This document shows positions 26,059 to 33,903 of a DNA stretch of 64,000 nt, piece after piece. Each line of letters starts with the position of its first letter. Positions within the stretch are counted from its first letter, which is position 1. Origin of the DNA: Variovorax sp. Root473 (GTDB taxonomy: Bacteria; Pseudomonadota; Gammaproteobacteria; Burkholderiales; Burkholderiaceae_C); the NCBI RefSeq assembly GCF_001426505.1, contig NZ_LMEV01000017.1:1829093-1893092 (forward strand). The letters run 5' to 3'. The notes beneath the pieces are model-generated. The model saw nothing but the letters and a program-made list of their open reading frames with translations, was not told the DNA's origin and ran no database searches. The position numbers and the translations under genes are program-made.

Positions 26059-27141
26059 ATGCCCAAAGCCAAAGCCCGCGCCACCGCCGACCGCCACCGA
26101 ACTCCCGCCGCCGCCCGCCACTTCGCCGTGATCGGCGCCGGCGTTGCCGGCGTGGCCTGTGCCCGCACGCTGATGCAGGCCGGGCACCGTGTCACGGTGT
26201 TCGAACGCGAGGCCACGCCGGGCGGGCGGATGGCGAGCATCGACACCGCCTTCGGCCGCTTCGACAGCGGCGCGCAGTACTTCACCGTGCGCGACCCGCG
26301 CTTTGCCCAGGTGCTGGCCACCACGCCCGCGCTGTGCCGTCCCTGGAGTGCCAACCTCGTGCGCGTGCTCGACGCCCACGGCCGCGTGGCCGAAGCGGCG
26401 CTGCCCTCGCTGGAGCCACACTGGGTCGCCCAGCCCGGCATGGACGCCCTCGTGACCCATTGGGCCGCGCCGCTCGGCGAGCACCTCGTCACCGGCACGC
26501 AAGTCACCCGCATCGAGCCCGACGCGCTCGACGCCACCCGCTGGCAATTGCGCACCGCGGGTGCCGACGACTCGCAGCATGTGTACTCCGGCTTCGACGC
26601 CGTGCTGCTGGCCGTTCCGCCCGCGCGCACCCGCGAGCTGCTGGGCGAAGGCGAACGCTCGGCCACGCTCAGCCGCAAGATCGATCGCGTGCGCATCGCG
26701 CCCTGCTGGGCGCTGATGATTGCCTTCCCACAGGCCAACCAGGCCAACATGTCGCACCTCGGTCCGCAATGGAACGTGGCGCGCAGCACCCATCACCGCG
26801 TGGCCTGGCTGGCGCGCGAATCGTCCAAGCCCGGCCGCGAACGCGTCGAACGCTGGACCCTGCAGGCCAGCGCCACGTGGTCGGAAGAACACCTGCGCGA
26901 CACGCCCGCGCGCATCGAGGCCAAGCTGCTGCGCGCCTTCTCGGAAATCACCGGCATCCACGCCACGCCCAGCCATGCGCAGGCGCGCTGCTGGCCCGAG
27001 GCGCAGACCCAGGTGCCCGTTGGCCAGACCCACCTGTGGGACGCCAAGGCCCGCATCGGCATCGCCGGTGACTGGTGCATCGGGCATCGCGTCGAAGACG
27101 GTTTCGTTTCGGGCCTCTCGCTGGCCCTCGCAGTCCTCTAA
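26059..27141 (+). CDS. Renalase-like FAD-dependent oxidoreductase
   Basis: A 360-residue flavoprotein. The N-terminal ADP-binding motif AVIGAGVAGVACARTL (about 23-38), the FEREATPGGRM strand and the RFDSGAQYFTVRDPRF segment are typical of the amine-oxidase/renalase branch. The C-terminal FAD motif IGIAGDWCIGHRVEDGFVSG is intact. Bacterial renalases reoxidise aberrantly reduced nicotinamide dinucleotides (2-DHNAD and 6-DHNAD), but the family is wide and I cannot assign a substrate. It is followed after 6 bases by gluQ. Confidence 0.85.
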   Translation: MPKAKARATADRHRTPAAARHFAVIGAGVAGVACARTLMQAGHRVTVFEREATPGGRMASIDTAFGRFDSGAQYFTVRDPRFAQVLATTPALCRPWSANLVRVLDAHGRVAEAALPSLEPHWVAQPGMDALVTHWAAPLGEHLVTGTQVTRIEPDALDATRWQLRTAGADDSQHVYSGFDAVLLAVPPARTRELLGEGERSATLSRKIDRVRIAPCWALMIAFPQANQANMSHLGPQWNVARSTHHRVAWLARESSKPGRERVERWTLQASATWSEEHLRDTPARIEAKLLRAFSEITGIHATPSHAQARCWPEAQTQVPVGQTHLWDAKARIGIAGDWCIGHRVEDGFVSGLSLALAVL

Positions 27142-27147
27142 GAAAGG

Positions 27148-28053
27148 ATGCGGGCCACCGGCCGATTCGCGCCCTCGCCCACCGGCCCGCTGCACGCCGG
27201 CTCGCTGGTGGCTGCGCTCGCGAGCTGGCTCGATGTGCGGGCACGCGGCGACCGGGCGCGCTGGCTGGTCCGCATCGAGGACGCCGACACCGAGCGCTGC
27301 CTGCCCGGCATGGGCGAGCACATCCTGCGGCAGCTCGCCGACTGCGCGCTGCTCCCCGATGAACCGCCCGAGTGGCAGACAAAGCGCACCGCCCACTACG
27401 AGGCGGCGCTGGCCGCGCTGCAGACGCGCGGCCTGGCCTACCCTTGCGGCTGCTCGCGCAAGGACATCGACCTGGCCCTGGCCCGGCTCGGCCATGCGCA
27501 CCAACGCCATGGCGAGCGCGTGTACCCCGGCACCTGCCGGGACGGCCTGCACGGCAAGCCCGCGCGCGCCTGGCGTTTTGCTGCGCACCGCATGCCGGCC
27601 GGCGACCTGCACTGGCGCGACCGCCGCCTCGGCCCGCAGCAGCAGGACGTGCAGCGCGAGGTCGGCGACTTCGTGCTGCGCCGCGCCGACGGTCCCTGGG
27701 CGTACCAGCTCACCGTGGTGGTCGACGACGCCGAACAGGACGTGACCGACGTGGTGCGCGGCGAAGACCTGGCCGACAACACCGCGCGCCAGATCCTGCT
27801 GCAGCAGGCGCTCGGCCTGCCCACGCCCAGCTACCTGCACACGCCGCTGGTACGCGGCGCCGACGGCGACAAACTCTCCAAGCAGAACGGCGCCACGGCC
27901 ATCGACACCACGACACCACAAGCCGCATTGGCCGCGCTCGACACCGCCGCGCGCGCCCTCGGCCTGCGCCCCGCGACCGCTGGCGACTGCGCCGCTTCAT
28001 TGGCCGGCTGGGTGCCCGAATGGCGCGATCTCTACAATTCGCGGCCCTCATGA
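27148..28053 (+). CDS. gluQ: Glutamyl-Q tRNA(Asp) synthetase
   Basis: A 301-residue truncated GluRS paralogue lacking the anticodon-binding domain. The HIGH-type signature is PSPTGPLHAGSL at about 9-20, the zinc site uses CGCSRKD and the later TCRDG cysteine, and the KMSKS-type loop is DGDKLSKQ. It attaches glutamate to queuosine at position 34 of tRNA-Asp. The AAAGG ribosome site abuts the ATG. The stop overlaps trmB in ATGA; both products act on tRNA. Confidence 0.95.
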   Translation: MRATGRFAPSPTGPLHAGSLVAALASWLDVRARGDRARWLVRIEDADTERCLPGMGEHILRQLADCALLPDEPPEWQTKRTAHYEAALAALQTRGLAYPCGCSRKDIDLALARLGHAHQRHGERVYPGTCRDGLHGKPARAWRFAAHRMPAGDLHWRDRRLGPQQQDVQREVGDFVLRRADGPWAYQLTVVVDDAEQDVTDVVRGEDLADNTARQILLQQALGLPTPSYLHTPLVRGADGDKLSKQNGATAIDTTTPQAALAALDTAARALGLRPATAGDCAASLAGWVPEWRDLYNSRPS

Positions 28054-28832
28054 ACATTCCCGACACCGTGTCCAACGACCTCCCGCCCGGCGACGACGCG
28101 CCCGCATCCCCCGAAGACGACGCGAACGGCGCCACCGACGGCAAGCCGCATCCGCTGCACCGCCGTCTCAAGAGCTTCGTGAAGCGCGCCGGCCGCACCA
28201 CCGACGGCCAGGCCCGCGCCTTCGCCGAGCTGGGCCCGCTGTTCCTCATTCCCTACACGCCCGAGCCGCTCGACCTGACGGCGGCCTTCGGCGGCCGCGC
28301 CGGCCCGACGGTGCTGGAGATCGGCTTCGGCATGGGCGAGGCTACGGCGCACATCGCCACCGTGCTGCCCGACACCAACTTCCTGTGCTGCGAGGTGCAC
28401 GAGCCCGGCGTGGGCGCACTGCTCAAGCGCATCGGCGAGCAATCGATCCCGAACATCCGCATCTGCGCGCACGACGCGGTCGACGTGCTCGACCACATGC
28501 TGGAGCCCGGCACGCTGGCCGGCGTGCATGTGTTCTTTCCCGACCCCTGGCACAAGAAGCGCCACAACAAGCGCCGGCTGATCCAGCCCGAGTTCGTGAC
28601 CAAGCTGGCGCAGCACCTGCGTCCCGGTGGCTACATCCACTGCGCCACCGACTGGCAGCCGTATGCCGAGCAGATGCTCGAAGTGCTGGGCGCCGAGCCG
28701 CTGCTGCGCAACACCGCGCCGGACACGGGCTACGCGGACAAGCCAGCCTACCGCCCGCTCACGAAGTTCGAGAACCGCGGCCTCAAGCTGGGCCACGGCG
28801 TGTGGGACCTGGTGTTCGAAAAACGCGCCTGA
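28050..28832 (+). CDS. trmB: tRNA (guanine-N7)-methyltransferase
   Basis: A 260-residue SAM-dependent enzyme that makes m7G46 in tRNA. A charged, probably disordered N-terminal extension of about 35 residues precedes the core. SAM motif I is VLEIGFGMGEAT, and the family signature FFPDPWHKKRHNKRRL is complete. It starts inside the gluQ stop (ATGA). A TACAAT hexamer (28033-28038) 11 bases before the start, within gluQ, could be an extra promoter. Confidence 0.96.
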   Translation: MNIPDTVSNDLPPGDDAPASPEDDANGATDGKPHPLHRRLKSFVKRAGRTTDGQARAFAELGPLFLIPYTPEPLDLTAAFGGRAGPTVLEIGFGMGEATAHIATVLPDTNFLCCEVHEPGVGALLKRIGEQSIPNIRICAHDAVDVLDHMLEPGTLAGVHVFFPDPWHKKRHNKRRLIQPEFVTKLAQHLRPGGYIHCATDWQPYAEQMLEVLGAEPLLRNTAPDTGYADKPAYRPLTKFENRGLKLGHGVWDLVFEKRA

Positions 28833-28853
28833 GCGCGCACCCCGCCGCTCAAC

Positions 28854-29414
28854 TCAATCGAGCCGGAAGCGAAACGGCAGCCGCATCGCGCCACGCACCG
28901 CACGCCCGTCCGCCGTGCGCGCCGGGTCGAAGCGCCACTCCTTGATCGCATCGGTCGCCGCCCGCGAGAGCAGCGGGTGCGGCGAGCGTTCGACGCGGAT
29001 GTCTTCGGGCTTGCCGTCCACGCTGACGAAGAAGGTGGTGACCACCAGGCCCTCGATGCCCTCTTCCGCCAGTGCGGACGGGTACTTGGGGTAGCGGCGC
29101 TGGCGGATCACCGGATCCTTCACGACCGCGTCCGCCGTGGCCCGCGGATCGGCGCGCGGCGCCGCCATGAGGGTCGGCCCCGACGGCAATGCCATCGGCG
29201 GCCCCGCCAGTGGCAGCGGTGGCGGCTCGATCGTCGATGGCGGCGGCAGGGGTGGCGGGTCGATCATCGGTTGCGGCGGCTGCGGTGCCGCCACGGGCAC
29301 GAAGACCTCCGGCGCGGGCAGCGCCTTTTCCACCACCTTCGATGGGGGCGGCACCACGCAACCGGTGAGCGCCGCGCACATCCCTCCCAGAACCCAGGAC
29401 ACAGTTGTTTTCAT
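28854..29414 (-). CDS. Lipoprotein with TonB-type C-terminal domain
   Basis: A 186-residue protein. The N-terminus is a lipoprotein signal with lipobox ALTGC (C19) rather than the uncleaved membrane anchor of true TonB. A Pro-rich spacer (about 35-85) follows, and then a TonB C-terminal domain (about 100-186) with YPKYPSALAEEGIEGLVVTTFFV and IKEWRFDPA. It cannot be energised by ExbBD in the normal way unless the lipid anchor stays in the inner membrane; residue 20 after the cysteine is Val, which predicts outer-membrane sorting. Role unknown. It is convergent with trmB. Confidence 0.85.
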   Translation of the reverse strand: MKTTVSWVLGGMCAALTGCVVPPPSKVVEKALPAPEVFVPVAAPQPPQPMIDPPPLPPPSTIEPPPLPLAGPPMALPSGPTLMAAPRADPRATADAVVKDPVIRQRRYPKYPSALAEEGIEGLVVTTFFVSVDGKPEDIRVERSPHPLLSRAATDAIKEWRFDPARTADGRAVRGAMRLPFRFRLD

Positions 29415-29498
29415 CAGGGCAATTCTGGAGCACCCGCGCCTTCCGCCTTGGCCTCGAAATTGCTACACTTTTTTACTATTGTTAGCAAAAGGTAGCCA

Positions 29499-30668
29499 AT
29501 GAACGCGTCTCGCAGGACATGGCTGGGAAGAGCCTCCGCAATGCTGCTTCTGGGAAGCGGCCTCGGCATCACCCGTCCCTTGCTGGCACAGACGCCACGC
29601 CCGGCCGCCGCCGGGCCCCGCGTCGTCCTGCTTGGCCAGTCGGTGCCGCTCACCGGCGGCGCCAACGAGATCGGCAACGCCTTCGCCGCTGGCAGCCGGC
29701 TCGCCGTGAGCGACTTCAACACGCGCAACGCCACCACCGGCCTGCAGCTGAAACTGCTGCAGCTCGACGACGGCTACGACGCCGCACGTGCCGCCACGAA
29801 CGCACGCACGCTGCTCGGCGCGAACAAGGCCGACATGCTGTTCGGCTTTGTCGGCACCGCCAGCAGCGAGGCTGGCGCCAAGGTCGCGACGCAGCAGGGC
29901 AGCCTGCTCTTTGCGCCCTTCGCGGCGTCCGACGCGCTGCGCGGCCCCGAGCACCCGCACGTGTTCCATGTGCGCCCCGGCATGATCGACGAGGCCCTCA
30001 AGATCGTGCGCCAGTGCGCCACGGTGGGGCAAAAGCGCATCGCACTGGTGGGCGACGACGACGCCATGGGCCGCGCCGGCCTGGCCGCCGTGGAGCAGGC
30101 CATTGCCGAACTCAAGCTGCCGCCGCTGGTCGCGAGCGCGCTGGTCCCCGCTGGCGCCGACAAGCTCGACGCCGCGCTGAAGACCGTGCAGCAGCAGACG
30201 CCCCAGGCCATCGTGCTCGTGTCGCTCTCGGGCACCACGGCCAGCGCCATCCGAAAGCTGCGCAAGAGCGGCTACACCGGCAACTTCATGGCCTTTTCGA
30301 TCGTCGGCATCGACCCGCTCTACGCCGAGCTGGGCAAGGACATCGGCGGCATCGTGATCTCGCAGGTCGTGCCCTCGCCGCGCCCGTCGGCCATTCCGAT
30401 CGTCAAGGAGTACCTCGCGGCCGTCGACAACTCCGACCAGACCGCATCGTACGAAGGCCTGGAGGGCTTCATCGCCGCCAAGGCCGCGGGCGAGGCGGTG
30501 CGCCGCGCGGGCCGTGGCTTCAACACCGCGACCCTGCAGCGCGCGATGACGGCGATGACCGACTACGACGTGGGCGGCTTCCGCATCAACCTGCGACCCG
30601 GCCTGCGCGACAACGTGCGCAGCATCGACCTCATCAGCATCTCGGCCGATGGCCGCGTGCTGCGCTGA
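29499..30668 (+). CDS. ABC transporter substrate-binding protein, Leu/Ile/Val type (orphan)
   Basis: A 389-residue periplasmic binding protein of the LivK-like fold. A signal peptide ends near LLAQT (about residue 31), and VVLLGQSVPLTGGANEIGNAFAAG starts the first lobe. No permease or ATPase gene is adjacent, so it is either an orphan, the partner of a distant transporter, or a sensor-type binding protein. It has a good AAGG ribosome site, and the 84-base upstream region has an AT-rich block (TTGCTACACTTTTTTACTATTG, 29460-29481) likely to hold the promoter. It converges on the Crp/Fnr gene. Confidence 0.9.
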   Translation: MNASRRTWLGRASAMLLLGSGLGITRPLLAQTPRPAAAGPRVVLLGQSVPLTGGANEIGNAFAAGSRLAVSDFNTRNATTGLQLKLLQLDDGYDAARAATNARTLLGANKADMLFGFVGTASSEAGAKVATQQGSLLFAPFAASDALRGPEHPHVFHVRPGMIDEALKIVRQCATVGQKRIALVGDDDAMGRAGLAAVEQAIAELKLPPLVASALVPAGADKLDAALKTVQQQTPQAIVLVSLSGTTASAIRKLRKSGYTGNFMAFSIVGIDPLYAELGKDIGGIVISQVVPSPRPSAIPIVKEYLAAVDNSDQTASYEGLEGFIAAKAAGEAVRRAGRGFNTATLQRAMTAMTDYDVGGFRINLRPGLRDNVRSIDLISISADGRVLR

Positions 30669-30674
30669 AGCCCT

Positions 30675-31397
30675 TCAACCCGTGCGCACCAGCCCCTGCA
30701 GCGCATCGAGCGACAGCAGCGCGATGCGCCCATAGCCCAGCGACACCACGCCTTCGGTCGCCAGCGCGTTGAGTTCCTTCGACAGCGTCTGGCGCGTCAC
30801 GCCGAGCATCATGGCCAGCGCCTCCTGCGACAGCATGAGTTCGTGCCGCAGGTGCACCGACTGCGTGGCGTCACCGCGTGCCAGCACCAGCAGCCGGTGC
30901 GCCACGCGCGCGCGCAGGCTGCGCAAGGTGGCGTCTTCCGCCAGGCCGTAGAGCATGCGCACGCGTGCGGCCAGCATGGCCGCGATGGCGTTGGAAAACA
31001 CCACGTCGCGCATCTGCCGCACGAAGGCGTCGGGCGGCACCACCAGCAGGTCGAGTGCTTCGAGCGCGGTGGCGTCATGCGTGCGCGGCGAGCCGTCGAT
31101 GAGCGTGATCTCGCCGAACCAGTTGCCCGGCTCCAGCACCGCCAGGATGGCCTCGCGCCCGTCCTGGCGCAGCGACGAGATCTTGATCGTGCCCGCCACC
31201 AGCCCGTAGAAGCCGCCGCCCGCCGCATGGATCGGGTCGCCCTGGCGGAACACCATGGTGCCGCGCCGCACATGCAGCAGTTCGGCCGCGCCCACCAGCG
31301 CGTCGCGCTGCGCGCGCGGCATGCTGGTGAACCACGGGTTGCTGTCGAGCGCGCCGCGGTGGGCGGCCGAAAGGCGCGGTTTGGTCGAAGTGGCCAT
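30675..31397 (-). CDS. Crp/Fnr-family transcriptional regulator
   Basis: A 240-residue regulator: an N-terminal cyclic-nucleotide-binding-like beta barrel (about 35-130, MVFRQGDPIHAAGGGFYGLVAG), a dimer helix and a C-terminal winged HTH (LMLSQEALAMMLGVTRQTLSKELNAL). There is no Fnr-type N-terminal cysteine cluster, so it is not an Fe-S oxygen sensor of that kind. The ATG at 31397 is the conventional start but has no ribosome site; an ATG at 31451 would add 18 residues. A Crp-type palindrome (31452-31467) just upstream suggests autoregulation and control of the divergent HD-domain gene. Confidence 0.88.
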   Translation of the reverse strand: MATSTKPRLSAAHRGALDSNPWFTSMPRAQRDALVGAAELLHVRRGTMVFRQGDPIHAAGGGFYGLVAGTIKISSLRQDGREAILAVLEPGNWFGEITLIDGSPRTHDATALEALDLLVVPPDAFVRQMRDVVFSNAIAAMLAARVRMLYGLAEDATLRSLRARVAHRLLVLARGDATQSVHLRHELMLSQEALAMMLGVTRQTLSKELNALATEGVVSLGYGRIALLSLDALQGLVRTG

Positions 31398-31451
31398 GGG
31401 AGAAAGGGGGAAAGGCGGGCGCCCGGAGGCGGGTTTACCAGAACCCTGCAT

Positions 31452-31467
31452 TGTCAAATTCTTGACA
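31452..31467. promoter_or_regulatory. Crp/Fnr-type palindromic operator
   Basis: TGTCAAATTCTTGACA is a perfect 6-bp inverted repeat with a 4-base centre; read as TGTCA-N6-TGACA it has the half-site spacing of Crp/Fnr sites (TGTGA-N6-TCACA). It lies 54 bases from the regulator start on one side and 61 bases from the HD gene on the other. TTGACA (31462-31467) could at the same time be a -35 element for the HD operon. Confidence 0.65.
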
Positions 31468-31528
31468 GTTGAAGGTCAAGCGCAGGTCTACAGTGACCGC
31501 CACCCCCAAAGAACGGAGACCCCACACG

Positions 31529-32119
31529 ATGAACGCACGGGCAAGTTTCAAGAGCATGCAGGAGAGCACGCGCGAAGACTGGCAACTGATCGGCGGTGAG
31601 TTCATGCAGTTCACGGGCGGCCTGCCCGCGCGCGTGATCAAGCACCTGCAGATCCTCGAAGGCGACTACGGCGGCTTTCCGGTCGACCGCTACACGCACT
31701 CGCTGCAGACCGCCACGCGCGCGCTGCGCGACGGCCGCGACGAGGAGTACGTGGTGTGCGCGCTGCTGCACGACATCGGCGACACGCTGGGCAGCTTCAA
31801 CCACCCCGACATCGCCGCCGCGATCCTCAAGCCCTTCGTGAGCGAGGCCAACCACTGGATGGTGCAGAACCACGGCATCTTCCAGGGCCACTACTTCTTC
31901 CACCACATCGGGCTGGACCGCGACATGCGCGACACCTTCAAGGACCACCCGCACTACGAGCGCACGGCCGAGTTCTGCGCGCTCTACGACAACCCGGCCT
32001 TCGACCCCAAGGCCGAGACCCTGCCCATCAGCGAATTCGAACCCATGTTGCGCCGCCTGATGTCGCAGCCCAAGCAGAGCATCTACAAGACCGTGCTCAC
32101 AGAGCAGGCCACCGCCTGA
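31529..32119 (+). CDS. HD-domain protein with PhnZ/MIOX-like metal ligand pattern
   Basis: A 196-residue HD-fold protein. Candidate metal ligands are H57 (YTHSLQTAT), H81-D82 (LLHDIGD), H92 (FNHPDI), H115 (QNHGIFQGH) and D154 (ALYDNPAFD), the H...HD...H...H...D set that in PhnZ and myo-inositol oxygenase binds a mixed-valent diiron centre, although the H92 spacing is shorter than in those enzymes. Other HD proteins with this set are phosphohydrolases. The start at 31529 is supported by CGGAGAC upstream. It is followed 23 bases later by a class II aldolase gene, so it probably acts in a small-molecule pathway rather than in signalling. Confidence 0.75.
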   Translation: MNARASFKSMQESTREDWQLIGGEFMQFTGGLPARVIKHLQILEGDYGGFPVDRYTHSLQTATRALRDGRDEEYVVCALLHDIGDTLGSFNHPDIAAAILKPFVSEANHWMVQNHGIFQGHYFFHHIGLDRDMRDTFKDHPHYERTAEFCALYDNPAFDPKAETLPISEFEPMLRRLMSQPKQSIYKTVLTEQATA

Positions 32120-32142
32120 GCCCCGACCAAGGACACACCCCC

Positions 32143-32910
32143 ATGAACGCAACCTCCGCCTCCGAAATCCAGAAGCTCGTCTCCGCCGAAGAATGGCAGC
32201 TGCGCGTCGACCTCGCCGCCTGCTACCGCCTGGTGGCGCTGTACGGCTGGAGCGACCTCGTCTTCACGCACATCAGCGCGCGCGTGCCCGGTCCCGAGCA
32301 CCACTTCCTGATCAACCCCTACGGCCTGATGTTCGACGAGATCACGGCGTCGAGCCTGGTCAAGGTCGACCAGCAGTGCAACAAGATCATCGACTCGCCC
32401 TATCCCGTGAACCCGGCGGGCTTCGTGATCCACAGCGCGGTGCATGCCGCGCGCGAGGACATCCAGTGCGTGCTGCACACCCACACGCGGGCCGGCATTG
32501 CCGTGAGTGCGCAGAAGAACGGCGTGCTGCCCATCAGCCAGCAGTCGACCTTCGTGCTGGCCTCGCTGGCGTATCACGACTACGAAGGCGTGGCCTTTCG
32601 CGACGACGAGAAGCCGCGCCTGCAGGCCGACATGGGCAACGCCAACTTCCTCATGCTGCGCAACCACGGCCTGCTGACCTGCGGCAAGACCATTGCCGAC
32701 GCCTTCCTTTCGATGTACACCTTCGAGAACACCTGCCAGATCCAGATCGCGGCGCAGGCCGGCGGCGGCGAACTCACGCACGTGGACCCGCGGATCATCG
32801 ACGGCGTGGGCCAGGCGATGAAGGTGCAAAGCGGCGGCCTCGGCGGCATGTTCGTGTGGCCTTCGCTGATCCGCAAGCTCGACCGCATCGACGACAGCTA
32901 CAAACAATAA
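32143..32910 (+). CDS. Class II aldolase/adducin family protein
   Basis: A 255-residue class II aldolase-like protein. The zinc ligands are visible in VLHTHTRAG (two histidines) and in MLRNHGLLTCG (third histidine), and the N-terminal GWSDLVFTHISARVPG is the usual opening. Members cleave or epimerise phosphorylated or free hydroxy-acids and sugars. The closest-looking subgroup is the adducin-like one with no known substrate. It forms a pair with the HD gene and is closed by a strong intrinsic terminator. Confidence 0.88.
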   Translation: MNATSASEIQKLVSAEEWQLRVDLAACYRLVALYGWSDLVFTHISARVPGPEHHFLINPYGLMFDEITASSLVKVDQQCNKIIDSPYPVNPAGFVIHSAVHAAREDIQCVLHTHTRAGIAVSAQKNGVLPISQQSTFVLASLAYHDYEGVAFRDDEKPRLQADMGNANFLMLRNHGLLTCGKTIADAFLSMYTFENTCQIQIAAQAGGGELTHVDPRIIDGVGQAMKVQSGGLGGMFVWPSLIRKLDRIDDSYKQ

Positions 32911-32935
32911 GTCCCCGCGCCGACCCGGTTTGCCC

Positions 32936-32978
32936 GGCTGCCAGCGCCCTCGCGACGGGTGCCGGCAGCCATTTTTTT
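32936..32978 (+). terminator. Rho-independent terminator after the aldolase gene
   Basis: GGCTGCC (32936-32942) and GGCAGCC (32964-32970) form the outer stem, with internal GC-rich pairing, followed by A and seven T residues (32972-32978). It is the best intrinsic terminator in the window and separates the HD-aldolase pair from the BASS transporter gene. Confidence 0.85.
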
Positions 32979-33017
32979 AAGTTCGTTCACGAAGAACGAC
33001 AGAGGAGACAACACCCC

Positions 33018-33896
33018 ATGGACACCACGCTCATCGTGACCCGGTTCCTGTTCGGCGCGCTCGCGCTCGTGATGTTCGGGCTGGGGCTGTCGCTCTCGCT
33101 CGACGATTTCCGGCGCCTCTTCAAGCACCCGAAGGCCGTGAGCATCGCGCTCGTGCTGCAGGTCATCGGCCTGCCGATGGCCTGCTACGCGATCATCGTG
33201 GGCTTCGGACTCTCGCCTGTGTTCGCCATCGGCCTCATGCTGCTGGCGGCCTCGCCGGGCGGCATCTCTGCCAACCTGTTCTCGCACCTGTTCGGCGGCA
33301 ACGTGGCGATGAACATCTCGCTCACCGCGGTGAACACGCTGCTGTCGATCGTCACGCTGCCGCTCATTGCCAACTGGGCCATCAATCATTTCGCGCAGAG
33401 CGGCCAGGTGGTGCCGCTGCAGACGCGCAAGCTGGTGGAGGTGATCGCCATCGTGCTGGTGCCCGTGGCCATCGGCATGGTCGTCGCGTCGCGCAAGCCC
33501 GGCTTCGCGGCGCGCATGGAAAAGCCCACCAAGATCTTCAGCGCCGTGGTGCTCGCGGTGGTCACGGTGCTGGCCATTGCCAACGAGTGGAAGACCATCA
33601 CCTCCACCTTCGCCGAAATCGGCATTCCGGTGCTGCTGTTCAACCTCGTGAGTCTGCTGGCCGGTTACTACCTGAGCCGCGCCGCGGGCCTGGACAAACC
33701 GCTGGCCACCGCCATCAGCTACGAGATCGGCATTCACAACTCCACGCTCGCCATCTTCATCGCGGTGAGCGTGCTGGGCAGCTTTCCGCTGGCACTGCCG
33801 GCCGCCATCTACTCGGTGGTGATGTACGTCACCGCCCCACTGTTCGGATGGCTGTTGCTGCGGCGCGGTCAGCCTGCGGTCGTGCCTGCGCCATGA
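33018..33896 (+). CDS. Bile acid:sodium symporter (BASS) family transporter
   Basis: A 292-residue membrane protein with about nine hydrophobic helices. The LLAASPGGISANLFSHLFGGN segment and the later EIGIHNSTLAIFIA stretch (matching the E-x-G-x-Q/H-N-x-x-L-A signature) mark the BASS fold. Bacterial members carry organic anions such as pantoate, keto acids or taurocholate with sodium. An AGAGGAGAC ribosome site is present. It is directly followed, 7 bases later, by a LysR gene and tcuAB, which suggests a tricarboxylate or related substrate (inference). Confidence 0.9.
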   Translation: MDTTLIVTRFLFGALALVMFGLGLSLSLDDFRRLFKHPKAVSIALVLQVIGLPMACYAIIVGFGLSPVFAIGLMLLAASPGGISANLFSHLFGGNVAMNISLTAVNTLLSIVTLPLIANWAINHFAQSGQVVPLQTRKLVEVIAIVLVPVAIGMVVASRKPGFAARMEKPTKIFSAVVLAVVTVLAIANEWKTITSTFAEIGIPVLLFNLVSLLAGYYLSRAAGLDKPLATAISYEIGIHNSTLAIFIAVSVLGSFPLALPAAIYSVVMYVTAPLFGWLLLRRGQPAVVPAP

Positions 33897-33903
33897 TGCA
33901 CGG

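Noticed and set aside
31195..31451. An extended N-terminus for the Crp/Fnr protein from ATG 31451 or TTG 31457
   Set aside because: It would put the start next to the palindromic operator and add a low-complexity Pro/Gly leader; the 31397 ATG fits the family length better, though neither has a ribosome site.
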